A stretch of DNA of 64,000 nucleotides, taken from the NCBI GenBank assembly GCA_035569495.1, contig DATMMX010000044.1:1-64000 (forward strand), read 5' to 3'. The notes beneath the pieces were generated by a model that saw nothing but the letters and a program-made list of their open reading frames with translations, ran no database searches and was not told the DNA's origin. The DNA comes from DASRDZ01 sp035569495 (GTDB taxonomy: Bacteria; Chloroflexota; Dormibacteria; Aeolococcales; Aeolococcaceae). Shown here piece by piece: positions 63,587 through 64,000 of the stretch (the first letter of the stretch is position 1; each line of letters opens with the position of its first letter). The translations under genes and the position numbers were made by a program.

Positions 63587-64000
63587 TCAGGCGGCGGGCG
63601 CGCCGGGCTGCACCGCGGTGCAGTAGGCGCAGCGCCGCGCCGCCGCCGGGATGACGCTCAGGCACTCGGGACACTTGGTGGTGTCCGGCTCGGGCGACGG
63701 CTCGCGTCGTGACCGCGCGGTCAGCGCGTTGATGGGCTTGACCACGAAGAAGAACACGGCGGCGGCGACGAGCACGAAGGTGATCACGAAGTTGACGACG
63801 TCGCCGTAGAGGAACTTCGAGCCGTTGACGGTGAACGCCAGCGTGCTGAAGTCGGGTTTGCCCACGATGGCCGCGATCAGCGGCGTCAGCAGGTCCTTGA
63901 CGAAGGCGTTGACCAGCGCGCCGAAAGCCGCGCCGATGACGATGCCCACCGCCAGGTCGACGACGTTCCCGCGCAGGATGAACGCCTTGAACTCCTTCAG
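63587..64000 (-). CDS. mscL: Large-conductance mechanosensitive channel with C-terminal zinc ribbon (5' end at or beyond window edge)
   Basis: The frame is open to the right edge and reads LKEFKAFILRGNVVDLAVGIVIGAAFGALVNAFVKDLLTP, the standard MscL N-terminus minus the initiator Met, which should lie just outside. TM1 is about 15-45 (ILRGNVVDLAVGIV.. region) and TM2 near the middle (VVNFVITFVLVAAAVFFFVV). The tail replaces the usual C-terminal helix with a zinc ribbon, CPECLSVIP..ARRCAYC, of the kind found in some actinobacterial MscL. It relieves turgor on hypo-osmotic shock. Confidence 0.95.
   Translation of the reverse strand: MKEFKAFILRGNVVDLAVGIVIGAAFGALVNAFVKDLLTPLIAAIVGKPDFSTLAFTVNGSKFLYGDVVNFVITFVLVAAAVFFFVVKPINALTARSRREPSPEPDTTKCPECLSVIPAAARRCAYCTAVQPGAPAA

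Overview
The window is a GC-rich bacterial chromosome segment (I estimate about 70% GC, not counted). It is densely packed on both strands, with no insertion sequences, prophage or CRISPR. The gene content suggests a soil-type, high-GC, monoderm-like bacterium: several secreted proteins with signal peptides and C-terminal anchors, wax-ester synthase, acyl-CoA synthetases, a CtpE-like P-type ATPase and GYW-repeat proteins. These traits fit Actinobacteriota or the Dormibacterota/Chloroflexota side. I cannot fix the phylum from sequence alone.

Layout. 1-5 kb: fatty-acid oxidation genes (acyl-CoA dehydrogenase cut by the left edge, SDR, enoyl-CoA hydratase) interrupted by a DUF916 plus two WxL-like secreted proteins. 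5-12 kb: a glycoside-hydrolase-fold protein lacking obvious catalytic residues, a cold-shock protein, a CinA-type protein, a K+-independent H+-pyrophosphatase and several hypotheticals. 12-17 kb: FAD-linked oxidase, Mrp ATPase, MFS exporter, and a two-gene HTH/nucleotidyltransferase module with a perfect operator-like inverted repeat. 17-25 kb: HD hydrolase, beta-propeller protein, ROK kinase, ThiD, TPR-zincin, ATP-dependent DNA ligase and dCMP deaminase. 25.5-27 kb: HxlR regulator divergent from YceI, a strong terminator and tRNA(CAU). 27-33 kb: a two-component system divergent from a lipoprotein/MacA/MacB-type export operon. 33-39 kb: TIGR03118 protein, NAGS-argJ-argB, acyl-CoA synthetase. 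39-45 kb: permease plus CtpE-like ATPase behind a structured leader, then a GGDEF-EAL protein. 45-52 kb: proline iminopeptidase, FUSC protein, S53 peptidase, ferritin-like protein. 52-57 kb: a CAP-domain surface protein under a c-di-GMP-I riboswitch, dienelactone hydrolase, SRPBCC protein and an HD-GYP response regulator. 57-64 kb: hydrolase, acyl-CoA ligase, patatin, wax-ester synthase, MFS protein and MscL (cut by the right edge).

Two themes tie the window together. The first is c-di-GMP: a GGDEF-EAL enzyme, an HD-GYP phosphodiesterase and a c-di-GMP-I riboswitch lie within 15 kb, and the riboswitch sits directly over the ribosome-binding site of a secreted CAP protein. The second is transcription architecture: about 15 genes have a TANNNT -10 box only 6-11 nt before the start codon, which predicts leaderless or near-leaderless mRNAs. 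In one case two divergent genes share almost the same -10 bases. Genes without such a box often have a clear Shine-Dalgarno sequence or sit inside an operon.
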